DNA of 23,618 nucleotides from Rhizophagus sp. LPA8_4_AMF (Eukaryota > Glomeromycota > Glomeromycetes > Glomerales > Glomeraceae), in assembly GCA_021464525.1 (NCBI GenBank), contig JADRCO010001007.1, forward strand, positions 1 to 23,618. Reading direction: 5' to 3'. Positions within the stretch are counted from its first letter, which is position 1. Each line of letters opens with the position of its first letter. The notes beneath the pieces are model-generated. The model had not been told where the DNA came from. It saw nothing but the letters and a program-made list of their open reading frames with translations, and made no database searches. The translations under genes and the position numbers were made by a program. Below, piece by piece: positions 1 to 15,256 of the stretch.

Positions 1-33
<33 letters not shown>

Positions 34-399
34 GAAAAAAAAAAATTGAGATTTCAACTTTTTTTGCGACTCTTCATTTCTGATTCTTTATATATATTTA
101 TGAATGGAAGATCTCGAGTAGTAATATTTAAACTTTTTTTATGTGGGTTGACTATTGTGTGACGAATAAAATCGTGTGATTAATTGCCGAGATATCACCT
201 TTATTAATGAAACATTGTATAATTGTGATTTGATATCCAATATGAAACACAGGGAGTGAAGCGAATTCAATCGTGTATTAAGGATATATTTTTTTTGATT
301 AATTTTTTCTTATGCTTTTACTGTTATGTTTTTACTTGAAATAGAAAAAAAAAATTGCAAACTAACCGAAAAATCGGAATCAAACTTACATTTTCAGAT
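1..399. other. AT-rich spacer at the window start
   Basis: The window opens with a run of T (1-29) and continues as AT-rich DNA with no supportable coding frame. Near its end a CTAAC motif at about 362-366 followed by TTTTCAG at 391-397 resembles a branch point and 3' splice site. It could be the last intron of a gene lying to the left, but no exon upstream can be recognised. Confidence 0.5.
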
Positions 400-660
400 G
401 ACAATCATACTCCAGCGGCAATTTGAAAAATTACTTTGCAGCCATTTCACCAGATTTATCTTTTGAATGTTGAAATTTCTTTTAATATTTCACGGCCTTT
501 GATTACTTGTGTGGAGGAGATAAGATGGGCAAACTATAATTTACAGGAAAAAATTAAAAAGATATTTAATGAAAAAGAACTTATTCCGGAGAACAAAGTA
601 ATAATTAAAATATCCTTGAGCAGAATTGTTATGATAAATTATGTTTTATTATGTTTGTAA
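400..660 (+). pseudogene. Possible remnant of an unrecognised coding exon
   Basis: A frame runs from 400 to the TAA at 658-660 and is broken by one TGA at 424-426. After that stop it is open for about 77 codons, with a mixed hydrophobic and charged composition that includes a CVEEIRWANYNLQEKIKK stretch. It follows a plausible splice acceptor (TTTTCAG, 391-397). I do not recognise the protein family. It may be the end of a broken gene, a terminal exon read in a slightly wrong frame, or chance, since long open frames also arise in AT-rich spacer. No function is proposed. Confidence 0.2.
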
Positions 661-3455
661 TACAAATGACAAAATTATTTACCCGCCTTTTTCCAATCTA
701 AGAGATTCTTAACCATACAATAACAAAAATAATATAATACGCAGTAAAAGAGATAAAGTACTTTAAAGAAAAAAAAGCTCCTTAATCCTTAAATTGATTT
801 TGACACAAAAAATTTTAAATTATTCATATGATTTCCATCAAAACCACTTTGGAATCAACTTTCCTTCTAATCTTAAATTGTTATCGAATTCCCCAATTAA
901 GAGGTGATTTACGCGTTCGAATACATTTATCATAAGATTTGATAAAATTTTTTATTAACTAATTTTTAATTGACTTGACCATTTACAGATTATTTTCAAA
1001 AAGTTATTTTCATATGATAATGAATGGAAATTTACCAAAAGAAATAAATAATTAATAAACGGATAATTTAATAGAAAAAAATGAAGAAAATGCGGATTCG
1101 ATGAATATTCATTGAAATGAGCTGATCGCTGCGGATAGTTAATAAACAATCATGTATAATGAAGAAATAAAATTCTGCATGTAGCCTTTGTACCTTTTAA
1201 AATATATACTTACTATTTAAAGGAAAAATCGGAATTTGTACAAAAAAAAAAAAAAAAAATTTAAATAACGAATTCCGAAACCTTGCGGGGAAGAAATAAG
1301 AAAGAGTATTAAAAAGAGAGATTCGGAAAAAAGACGCAGAATAAAGAAGATGTAATGCACATTATCTGTGGAAAATTTTACCCAAATATTCCCACAATCC
1401 CACAATATAATGCATTATGACCAGTAGTTTGGGATAAAGTGATGATAAAAAAAAAATCAGCCACAAATAAAATTTGTGACGATTAAACGAACAATATAAA
1501 TTTTTTTAAAAAAAATACACAGACCATAAAGACCCTTGCATTAATATTTCGCAGCGAAACATTGTGTAAATATTATAGTATGACCAAGAGAGAAGAAAGA
1601 AAGTGAAGAATAAAGCATTGTATCAATACATTGTTTTATCAATTCATTGTATTATAATGTTATTTTTGGCTGAGTATTTTATTTTGTAAATATAAATAAA
1701 AAATTTTCCAAACTTTTTTCTACATTTAATACATATAATCACCTGCTTATTAATGCAAGAATACTTGGAAATAATTGAATAATATAATAAATATTTTTGA
1801 AAATGAAAGAAATTTCCTAAATTTTTTCAACCATTCAAAACTAATTAACGAGTAAGTCATTACTAATTATACGTTAAATTTAAAAACTTTCTAATTTAAG
1901 TATATGTAAATCACTTTAAGTTTAGTGATAAATATATAATGATCATTAGTAAATCCAAATTATTAATCACGGATATAAAACCGGTTATTAAACTGGAATG
2001 ACTTATGAAATTTTAATTTTAAAAACCTTGTGTAATCTCAAAAAATGAAATTAAAGTTTTTGGTAAATAAGTAAATAAAAGTAATAAAAGTAGAAATTTT
2101 TAATAATCTCCCCCTGTACTTTACTAATTAAGGTCTATAAAAATGATTTTCGTTCAGATAATCACAAAAAACTTAATATAGAGAAATAAAAAAAAAAATA
2201 AAAATAAAATAAAACTTATTTAGAAAATTGTTTATTTTTGATGTACAGTACTTTAACTGTATGTAATCTTTTGTAATATTTGTTTTTGTAAAAAAAAAAA
2301 AAAAAAAAAAAAATGTTTCGTAAAGAAAACTGAATTTTTATTAAAAGGTTGACACGTGCATCAAAAAGTTTAAACTCTCAGGTGAGTAATTTTTTGCGAT
2401 GCATTAAAAAAAAAAAAAACGTTATTTCTATTACTTTTTCTGCATTATGATCTCTTCTTCAACGTTTGAATATCTTTATTCTCTAATCATCTAAATCATC
2501 CTTTTTTTGATTTCCATTTTAATAATTATCATTATCAGTCATATATGCAGCTATATGCGTACTTTGGTAAAAATTATAAATTTATACGTAATAGAATCTT
2601 GTAAAATAATTCCGAAGAGATTTCATAAAACTCGCGAAAAAAAATGCACAAAATGTTGAAATTGTACATCCCTTTTTTCTCTTTCTCTTTTTTCCTAATC
2701 TCTTAAATCTATATATTAACTTAAGTTGGTTATTGCTCAGAATGGAATTGTATTGCATCAATGATTATTATTTCCCTTGGTTTCATTTTCTTCCTAACAT
2801 GTATTAATTTCATGCATATTTTTATTCTCACACAACTTTATTATCTTTATTATCTTTCCTAAGAATAGAAAACTATACTTATGTGCTCGTGAAAAAGATA
2901 ATAATCCTGCATTAAATTAGGTTCAATTTAACCAATTTTGGTCAAATTAAAATTGCTCAACCAATAATTTACCAACTTTGTCAAATGTCACAAATTATTA
3001 AATTGGGCGTAGCAAATCATTTGAAAATTTTAATTTCACATGTAAAAAAACATGGATTTTCGTTTACTTCCCTCCACTTGCATTTTTTATCATTTCACTA
3101 ATGCAAGTTTGTCCGTTATCTCTGTTACGTTTCATCTCTTAATCAATATTTCTTTTAGGATTAGTTAGGAAAATGCTGTTTATAGGTGATCCCTTTTAAT
3201 TTGTGTCTTTTGTGTCCTGAATATCTCAAATATGACGTAATTTTATACTGTAATTTTTTTTAAAAAAAAACGCGTGTAAAAATGTATTCAGTTATTTTAT
3301 GGTGAATTCTTTTGATTCGTTATTGAATTTTAAATTTTTAATTCTTATAATTCCCATCTTACACAACTAAGTCACAATCTGTAAATGTATATCAGCATAT
3401 TGCCGCGATCAGTCATAAGCATCTTTTCTGTGTTGTGGCTGTGAAATTAATTTTT

Positions 3456-3497
3456 AAATTGATTTAAAATTGATTAAAATTGATTAAAATTGATTGA
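3456..3497. repeat. 10-bp tandem repeat (AAAATTGATT)
   Basis: About four head-to-tail copies of a unit close to AAAATTGATT. The first copy varies slightly and the last three are nearly exact. It lies in spacer about 500 bp upstream of the gene at 3991. It looks like simple slippage-derived repeat DNA. Confidence 0.75.
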
Positions 3498-3546
3498 ATA
3501 TTGATCCTACAATATAATTCTACAATTGGTAAAAAATTTATTTACA

Positions 3547-3566
3547 TATGATCGATATCGATCATA
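3547..3566. repeat. Perfect 20-bp palindrome
   Basis: TATGATCGATATCGATCATA equals its own reverse complement over all 20 bases. The symmetry stops at the flanking A residues on both sides. It could bind a dimeric protein or be chance; nothing else marks it as a regulatory site. Confidence 0.8.
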
Positions 3567-3990
3567 ACAAATAATCGTTAAAAAGTATTAATCTGTTATA
3601 TGATCAGTGTTTAATTATCTTTAATAAAAATACTCAAATATTTTCGTTATAATTTTTATTAATTTTATAAAAAATTGGGTTTTATTGACAATATTATGTA
3701 CGGAAGAAAATTATACAATACTTTTTAAATAATTTATCATTAACAAAAGTTACGATTATATCGATTGTATGAAAAGTGGTGGCAAATGGGTGGTATTTGT
3801 GGCTATGTGCTAAAGACTTTTTGTTGAGTTTTCGCGTAACTTTGGGCTTTGCTTTTATAACTCCGTCAATATCAAAGCTAATAGAAATTTTTCTAATTTT
3901 TTTTTATAAAAAACAAGAATATGAGAAGTGAATTGCCATTTTTATTTTGTTATTTAGTTTTCTTGATAATTGCGCTACATTTAGTTAGTA

Positions 3991-5284
3991 ATGTCTTCAA
4001 AAGGGCAATATGGACAACCAATCGAGAGAGGAAATTCAATAACAGGATGTTGTGGTTGCATTTGGACTCCTATCCTTACAGTGTGCGGTATTTTCTGTTG
4101 TTTAATTGTTCTTACACTTGTCATTTTAGCTGTAAGTAACGGAGATATACATATATATATATAATAAAAAGAAAGAAAGAAAGTTGGTTTTATTAATTTA
4201 ATTTTTTTTTAGGTTATTTTGGGAGTAAATGTTAATGCTTGTGGTAAACTTAGTCAATCGGTGGATATTAATACTGTTACGCCTTCCGTTTATACTTATG
4301 ATCCAAAAACTTTTTCAACTTTCAATTTTATTTCATTTAATAGTATATTAACTAAAGTAAGTAATTAAATAATGAAATCATGTTTTTCGATATTAAAATA
4401 TATTAATTATATTATTTTTAGACGGGACAAATTTATGTCACTCAAAGTAATTCAACCAGCGATACAAATGTATCTGTTTCGGTTCGTGTTGCGGCTACAA
4501 AAGATGAAACGACGTCTATTAAAGAAGAAAATATTGAATCAATAAAGAAATTATTCCTCGTAAGTATTATAAACGTATCACAAATAATATCACGTCACTA
4601 TAACATATTATTCGTTAACTTTTAGGAACGAGCCGATTCTTTTAAAGGTACTTTGGCATGGATAGGATACTTTAGTTTACCACCAAGATGTGTTTTAGCA
4701 AAAGTAGAAGTAGTATTACCGCAGACAATTCCTTCTGTTACAACAATTGATACGGATGTAAATGATATTATTTTTTATGCAAATTCTGTACCCTATTCTT
4801 CTCAAATTATTGCTAAAACTGTGAATGGTGAAATTAATCTTAATAATTTTGCAGTTGGAAGTTTAACATTAAATACCAATAATGGTGGTATTAAAGGTTC
4901 TGTTTCGGGAATTGTTAATGAGTTGATTGCTACTACAATTAATGGTGGAATTCAATTAAACGTTTTGGTTAGTTCTAATGCTACTAATCCAAAAATTGAA
5001 ATTACAAATTCACTTAGTGATATTCAAGTAAATTTCGTAAGTATTATAAGTATCTTAAACGTTTATTATACATGAATAAGTATTAATCTTTTTTTTATAT
5101 ATATATATAGAATTCTAGTTTTAGTGGAAGTTATGATGTAAAGACAGATTATGGTAAAGTTAATATTGACAATCCTTCTTCTATAACTGTTAATGAAGAT
5201 AGAAAGAAAACCGGTAAAGTTGGTGATAAAAATGGTACTTTGATTTCTAATACAAAGAATGGTAATATTAATATTACTTTTTAA
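3991..5284 (+). CDS. Single-pass membrane protein with DUF4097/adhesin-like beta-repeat domain
   Basis: Five exons: 3991-4131, 4213-4356, 4422-4559, 4626-5036 and 5111-5284, giving 335 aa. All four introns begin GTAAGT, end in AG and lie in phase 0. The start is the ATG that puts exon 1 in frame with the first donor. Residues 1-22 are short, polar and Cys/Gly-rich near the end. Residues about 28-52 form one strong hydrophobic segment (ILTVCGIFCCLIVLTLVILA and following). The rest, about 280 residues, would lie outside the cytosol as in a type II membrane protein and carries N-glycosylation sequons at N105 and N111. From about residue 190 it has repeated NGxI/NGGI beta-strand motifs (VNGEINLNN, NNGGIKGSV, INGGIQLNV, NGNINITF) like those of DUF4097/adhesin-type beta-helix proteins. 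The family is assigned from pattern, not a search. Its role is unknown; a cell-surface or endomembrane location is inferred. Confidence 0.8.
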
Positions 5285-7196
5285 GTAAAATCAAATAGAA
5301 TATTTAAATAGAGATATTTAGTTATTATAAGATAATTTAAATAGAATTAAAAGTAATAATTGAATTTGTTTTATATGTTTTTTTATATTATTAAATTTTT
5401 TTTTTAAATATACAGTATATATAATATATAAAGAATAAAATTTTTTTTTTAATCATATAAAATTCAATTTGGGCAGAATCATAATAAGTGATAACAGAAT
5501 TATGAATTGGAATTGGATATTTGGATTTGATTTAAACTATTTAAATCTGAGTTAAATTTAGTATAATTTAATTTTAATTTGATTTAATTATTTAATTTAT
5601 TTAAATATTAGAATAAATAATAATTAAAAAATTTATATATAAATATTTAAATAAATATTGCTTGTATAACCTTTCTTCCTTTTATTTAGAGGGTAGTGAA
5701 AACATTTACTGAAGCCATATGACATGATGACCCTATATAATTCAATAGCTGCTATAGAAGGATATAGGTGAATTTCATAAGGTGATGGTAGGACACAGGA
5801 GCAATTTTATAGATGGGAAACCAGTTTGGAGTTTTAATAAATTAGTTATATAATAGATACTTGTGCATCTTTACATATAATTAATAAACTCACAAATTGC
5901 ACTATCTTGCAAAAAAAATAAATAAATATTGCTTTATTATTAAATTAATAAATATAGTTAAATACTTTTTTTTTTAATTGCTACAACACATTTATTAGTT
6001 TATTAAGTTAGAAATAACCACCTAATACTAATACAAAAGTACACATGTAAAATTAAAAAATAATTTATATACTAATAAACTACCTGTCATTCTCAAAGAA
6101 CCCCCATATATGCACTGTTGGTAAGCCATTTCTCTTAGCAGATAGTTAAATACTAAAATAATATATATATTTAATAAAAATTTGTAATTTTTATATACAT
6201 TTTTTTATAATTTTTAAATATTATATATAAAGTATTGCTAAATATTACTGCTGATAATTATTGTTTTATTAAAATTAAAATAGAATTTTAGACAGAATAG
6301 AATTGCTAATATTAGTATAGTAGTAATTACTGCAAAGTGAATTTTTGACATTTTTTTATAAATATATATGCATATTTTTACTTATTTTTCTTTTAAAAAT
6401 CAATTAAAATTAAAAAATTTAATTTTTTAAATTTTATATATAATATAATTATAATGAAAAAAGATTTTTTTTTCTTTTATATTATTCAATACACTTTATT
6501 TATAATGAAAGGATACAATCATTATTAATTATATACATTTATATATGAAATTTAAATTTTAAATTTTAATTATCTAAATAAAAAAAAATAAGAAATTTCT
6601 TTTATATAATTATTAAAAAGTTGTTTTAAAATATATAACTATAATTATTATTATAACAAAGCAATAATATTTTTAAAAATATAATTATGCCATAACATTT
6701 TACAACAATATTTTTTATATATTATTTATTTATTGATAGTTGCAAAAAAAATAAAAATGATTTACCCATGAAAATATTATATTAATAATTTCACAAATGT
6801 AATTCCTTTTATTTTTGCTTTTTTTTATTAATATACTTTAAAAATTTTGAGTATCAGTATAATTATGATTTAGTTACTATAATAAACCTCCCTAGCATTG
6901 CTTCCAAAAAATGGGTGCACATTTTTTACATAAATCCTAATCCCCTACACGGGCTTAATCCTCCTAACCCTGACTCAACCTAACCCTAACTCTAAAAATA
7001 AATCCCTATGGTTGTCACTAAATGGGTTATATAGCACGTTACACTTTTAGATGTGTAAATCGCTATGTGGAAGGTTTTTTTTTGTAACTGTACAAATTTG
7101 TCAACTTTAGTAGATCCGAGAGAACACATTTTATATTACCAATTATAGGTTAGTTTTGCGTGTAATTAACATATTGACATATTGTCAAATTTTTTT
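5285..7196. other. AT-rich intergenic region between the adhesin-like gene and MCM2
   Basis: About 1.9 kb with no supportable gene. An AAGAATAAAA at 5431-5440 could serve as a poly(A) signal for the upstream gene. Most of 5400-6850 is extremely AT-rich simple sequence. Two better-mixed stretches, about 5690-5910 and 6890-7060, stand out in base composition and could be eroded repeat copies, but I recognise no element. The second contains a telomere-like CCTAACCC patch. Confidence 0.55.
6970..6992. repeat. Short telomere-like CCTAACCC patch
   Basis: Within 6970-6992 the sequence reads as two imperfect CCTAACCCTRA(C) units separated by CTCAA, resembling the CCCTAA telomeric hexamer. Only about two to three hexamer equivalents are present, so it is at most a tiny interstitial fragment and may be chance. 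Confidence 0.3.
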
Positions 7197-7293
7197 CGCG
7201 TGTTCGATCAACTTCTATGGCAGTTATGATGGGTTATATAAAAATTACTTCTTTGATTTCGCGTTATCTCTATTCACTTTGTAACATTATACT

Positions 7294-11166
<3,873 letters not shown>

Positions 11167-11621
11167 TAAATCTACTTTTATAAGCTATTATTTAAGATAT
11201 ATAATAGCTTTATTAGAATTACTTTCTATAAAATAATTAGGTATCAAATAAAAAATATGTGAAGTATACAAATTTCATGAGAAATTTAATGAATGAAATT
11301 TAATACAATGTTGATTTTTTATTATTATTTAAAATATATGAAATCACCGTAAGCAAAAATATCTTTACATAGTCTAATATTTGTCAAATTCGCAAAATTA
11401 GAATTTAGAAAATAAATTACAAATTAATGTCATCCTAATTTAATAAATATAGTAGTATATATTAAAGGGAAAAATTATTTGTTAAACGTTATTAGTAATA
11501 CAGTAGTTACCTAATTATTATTATATTTTTTTTTTTTTTTTGAAAAATTAATTCGTTATCCGTTATCTATTCTATAAACGACCGTATAATGTAGGTTTAA
11601 CAACTGTTACTATAAAATCCC
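11167..11621. other. Convergent intergenic region between MCM2 and the Argonaute gene
   Basis: 455 bp separate the stop codons of two genes that point at each other. The sequence is AT-rich with a T17-type run near 11527-11541. AATAAA overlaps the MCM2 stop (11165-11170), and another AATAAA-like site lies at about 11247. Both 3' UTRs must lie here, so transcripts may overlap. No gene is seen. Confidence 0.6.
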
Positions 11622-14600
11622 TTAAACAAAAAACATTTCGTTTTCAATTTCGGATTTCATTTTCTCGCATCTGGTGGTATTTGGAACAGTATCCCCTCCA
11701 CGACCACCTGAACTACCTGATCTTCCACTGCCAGAACCATCCCATGAAACGAAATGTTTGGCTTGATTCGCAATATGATGAGCATAGTGGACCGGAGTCA
11801 CATGAGATATGGCAAGATTACATCTGAAATTTAAATGCAAATGTTAAATTTTTACTTTATTACTTTATTATTCATAAGCTTAAATGATATGAAATGATAT
11901 ATATTACCTGGCAGATAAATGACATAATTTGTATGTTAAGGTCTGTATAGCATCAACAGGAAAATTAGCTTCATTTAATAACACATGATAATGTGTAGGA
12001 CGAGCCGTTCCAAGAGGACTTGCGTGGGACTGTAAATCTATATTAAAATAGAAAATTCGTACGTGTTATACATAAGTGCGTTTGTTATACATATAACTAT
12101 AGAATAAATAAATGATTGGTTATTTACAAAAGTCGAATTCTTGAGGTACCACAATTTCAGTATCCACAATTGTACCAGGTCTGCAATTACCGCTTCTATC
12201 AGAGTCTCCTCTCTGAACAGGCATAAACCTATAAATAAAATGTGTAAAATTTATAAATCATAGAAATAGACATGAATATATTGTAAGAAAATGCAACCTA
12301 CCGTGCATGATGACGTTTTTGCACAATAATAAACGTTAATTGTGGTTTTTGCGCTTTTTCACTCTTTTCGCCGTAAACTCGATCGAAAGCACGTTTTAGT
12401 GCTTCTACTTCTTTTTGGACGACATGTTGAAATTGACCTTCGGCAACACCATCACGGTAGAACACAATTTGAAAAGGTAGTATATTATTTTCTCGTTGAA
12501 ATTGATTTAATAATTCTACTGCCATGCCTTCGAGATTCTCGATAATTTCATTTTTTATTTTTAGATTCATACTGTGTCGGCCAACATATCTTGTAACTGT
12601 CTTGTCTACTGATGCACAAACTGCAGCTACACTTGGTCGTCCCTTTTCTTCACGACCAGGATGAAAAACATCAGCACCGAATACCATATACTTATAGGAA
12701 ACAATTATAAACACAAAAAATTTAATATAAACTATAAACAAAGGATATGATTAAAATAGAGATAATAAGTTAAAGTACCGGTTTGTTCGTTCCAAAATTA
12801 AGTTCCCTGTCAGCTAAAACACAATTTTTACCACCTAATTTTCCATTAATTTTCAAAGAAATGTTACCACATATTTGCCTCCACCGATTAGGGTTTTGGC
12901 CTTTCATGTTGTTGGCAATAATGCATTGGGAAATCACACCAAGTTGTGTACCACAAATACGTTTTATTATAGCATGAATACCCGATGCACCTAAGACCTT
13001 TTTCTGAATTACACAAATAATGAGTTGTGCGGGTTTATCACGCGTTATCCTGGCTCTTTGAGCAGCAAGTAATAGCGACTAAATTGAAAGAAAATTTAAT
13101 GAATTATATATAATTAAAAATAAAAAGAGAGGGAGAGAAAAAGAAAACTTACTTTATCGTAACCGCCTTGTGGGTTACCGTATTCTATTGGTGGATCTGG
13201 ATAGACATCCTATATATATATATATAGAGGTGTCGTATGTATAAATATAAAACGATAAAATTTTAAATTTAAAAATATTTGACAACTTCATTTCATTATG
13301 CTTACCATTCCTCTTTCACTTAAAGAACTGACTAGTTGTCTAATAGCATTTTTAACCATTTCTAGAGGAGCATAATTCCTGTTTTCAAATACCATTACCG
13401 ACCAATTATGAAGTCTAGGACACTAAAAATAAAAATAAAAATAAAATTTTCATATAAATATTTAATCAAATAAGTAATTACTATTATTTCAATGTAATAA
13501 ATCTTTACTTTAATGAATTTTCTCAAATCCCAACGTCCTCCGTCTGGGATAATTTCTGTACCATTAGTTAATCTTGGTGGTTGAATGACGCGACCTTAAT
13601 ATTATAATGTCAAGTTTGAAAAGTTAAAAAAAATAAGGCTTATTATCATTCATTCTAACAATTACCTTTGACCTTAATAAACTCTGGGTCTACATCCATC
13701 CCAATAGAACGCAAATTTTCGTCTTTTTGATGTCGAAAAATATCTTTGATAGCTGTTTCGATACGATCAAATCTTTCCCATGGTTTGATCGCAGTTTTTT
13801 GAACCATTTCCCTTCGGGCATCATCAGAAAGTTTATCTTCGTATCTTTGTCCTACAAAAAATTATAATTATTAGCAATTATTTAAGAAAAATTATTCATT
13901 AGCCAAAAAAAAATATATTTATACACATATACCAGGACATATTTCGCATACTTCTAAGGGAAAAAACACTTTTGACTTGTCTGGTTTAATTACAACAATA
14001 CATGGTAATCGTCCAAATTGCAAGGTTTGTTTATATGTTTCTTTGAAATATTGAGCAATTGTAATCTCTTTATTGCCCTGTTTGAATTTAGCTAGATCAG
14101 CTGGTTGAGAATCTAAATAAGATACTCTATGTTTTGGTTTACGATTGTCTGATCTGTGAGTTACAAAAATCATGACATTTCTGAAAAATCTATTAAGAAT
14201 ATCAATTTCTCTCCTATCTAAGCCTCTACGTAATTCATCTCTCGTTTTTTCATGCCTGTCAAATTTAGTTTTAATGATTTTTGGGATAAGGTCAATGATA
14301 GGACCCGCAGGATAAAAAGTGGTAGCACATATGTCCACATTTATTGTAAGCCTTCCTGCGAAAGTTTTAATAATATGTGAAATCAGTGTTTCTTTAAGTT
14401 AGCTTTAAGCATAAAAAATTTTTTAAAAAAAACTTACCCCATCCAGGTCTTACTGATTGATAGAATCCCTGTTTCATTTCGATACCACCGGGCAAAAAAA
14501 TTGGTCTATTATCACGAGACGGTGGGAATATCGCCTTTCTTCCCACAGATAAAAACGATAATCGGACTTTATTATTTGCAAAAGCATTTAAGACAGTCAA

Positions 14601-15256
14601 ATTACTTTGAACATTCCCATCCCAAGCACTAGTAGAACCCTCTTTAACATAATCTCCGATAGGACTCAATTTAATTTCCCCTTGATATTTGACTTCGACC
14701 TTTAAGTCTTTTTCGCGTCCTGAACCATCAGCATCCACGGGAATTTTTACCTTAAATCGTAACATTAACATTTAATAATGAAGTTAATTTAAAGTATATT
14801 ATTGCTTAATTGACTAATCAAGTATAATCGATATCTCCAACGTTACCGAATGGCTCCTTGTTTCTTTTCTATGTCCTATATCAAGCTGTGATATTGAATA
14901 AACTTGCCCACCGTCAAAAACCGGTAAAGCCTTTACACCGAATTTTTGATTTTTTTTCATTTGTTCGAACACTTTCTGAGAGTCCTTTCTTCCAGCTTTT
15001 TTCTTTTTCGAATCAGTAACTTCAAAAGAATAATAGTGCACTTTCGGATATTTAAACTATTAAAAGAATTCGAATACTTAATTTTTCACAATGTAAAGTT
15101 TATAAAATATTTACTGTAAATTCTATTTACCTCAGTAGATACTGCTATAAAGTTGGTCTTTAATTCAACGACTTTACCAGCACTACCTGGCTTTTCAGGC
15201 CGTTTAGCAACTATCATACCAATGTTAGCTGCCGCTTTTGTCGCTCCAGAAGCCAT
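11622..15256 (-). CDS. AGO: Argonaute protein with intact PIWI slicer tetrad
   Basis: Core small-RNA effector that binds a guide RNA and silences matching transcripts. Thirteen exons (5' to 3' on the minus strand): 15256-15131, 15056-14847, 14750-14438, 14355-13933, 13851-13666, 13594-13509, 13422-13306, 13209-13153, 13078-12779, 12690-12302, 12228-12128, 12037-11908 and 11823-11622. They give 879 aa, a full-length eukaryotic Argonaute. Order: N domain with the GFYQSVRP motif (about 206-214), PAZ (about 250-355) ending in ICPGQRY, MID (about 420-590), PIWI (about 600-860). Catalytic residues D613 (GADVFHP), E654 (NEII), D686 (FYRDGV) and H828 (YAH) are all present, so cleavage activity is likely. 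MID keeps K545, Q557, K582 and K586 for the guide 5' phosphate but has H541 where animal AGOs have a stacking tyrosine. A Ser/Gly-rich loop lies near 844-856, and the chain ends in the usual hydrophobic tail (MFFV). It seems complete and functional. Some Rhizophagus genomes are reported to have many AGO genes. Confidence 0.96.

Larger units (their letters stand above)
661..3990. other. Long AT-rich intergenic region
   Basis: About 3.3 kb without a supportable gene. It holds poly-A/T tracts (for example 1243-1258 and 2289-2312), a 10-bp tandem repeat at 3456-3497 and a perfect 20-bp palindrome at 3547-3566. Open frames here are short, composed of Phe/Ile/Asn/Lys-rich codons, and lack family resemblance. 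The last few hundred bases are presumably the promoter of the gene starting at 3991. A CTTTTATAACTCC stretch at about 3852-3864 is TATA-like. Confidence 0.55.

Noticed and set aside
905-925. GCGTTCGAATAC resembling a tRNA T-loop
   Set aside because: No acceptor stem, D-arm or anticodon arm can be formed around it.
955-1405. Two minus-strand open frames rich in Phe, Leu and Asn
   Set aside because: Composition follows AT-rich poly-A/T tracts, with no splice context, motif or family resemblance.
2349-2386. CTCAG|GTGAGT donor-like site after a CACGTG
   Set aside because: No open frame with a start codon leads into it and no matching downstream exon was found.
3921-4139. A 72-codon open frame starting before the adhesin-like gene
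   Set aside because: It overlaps exon 1 in another frame. The frame from 3991 joins five exons with GTAAGT donors and gives a coherent membrane protein, so this one is a shadow.
12342-12545. Plus-strand open frame of 67 codons
   Set aside because: It is antisense to Argonaute exon 10, which encodes the PIWI catalytic residues.
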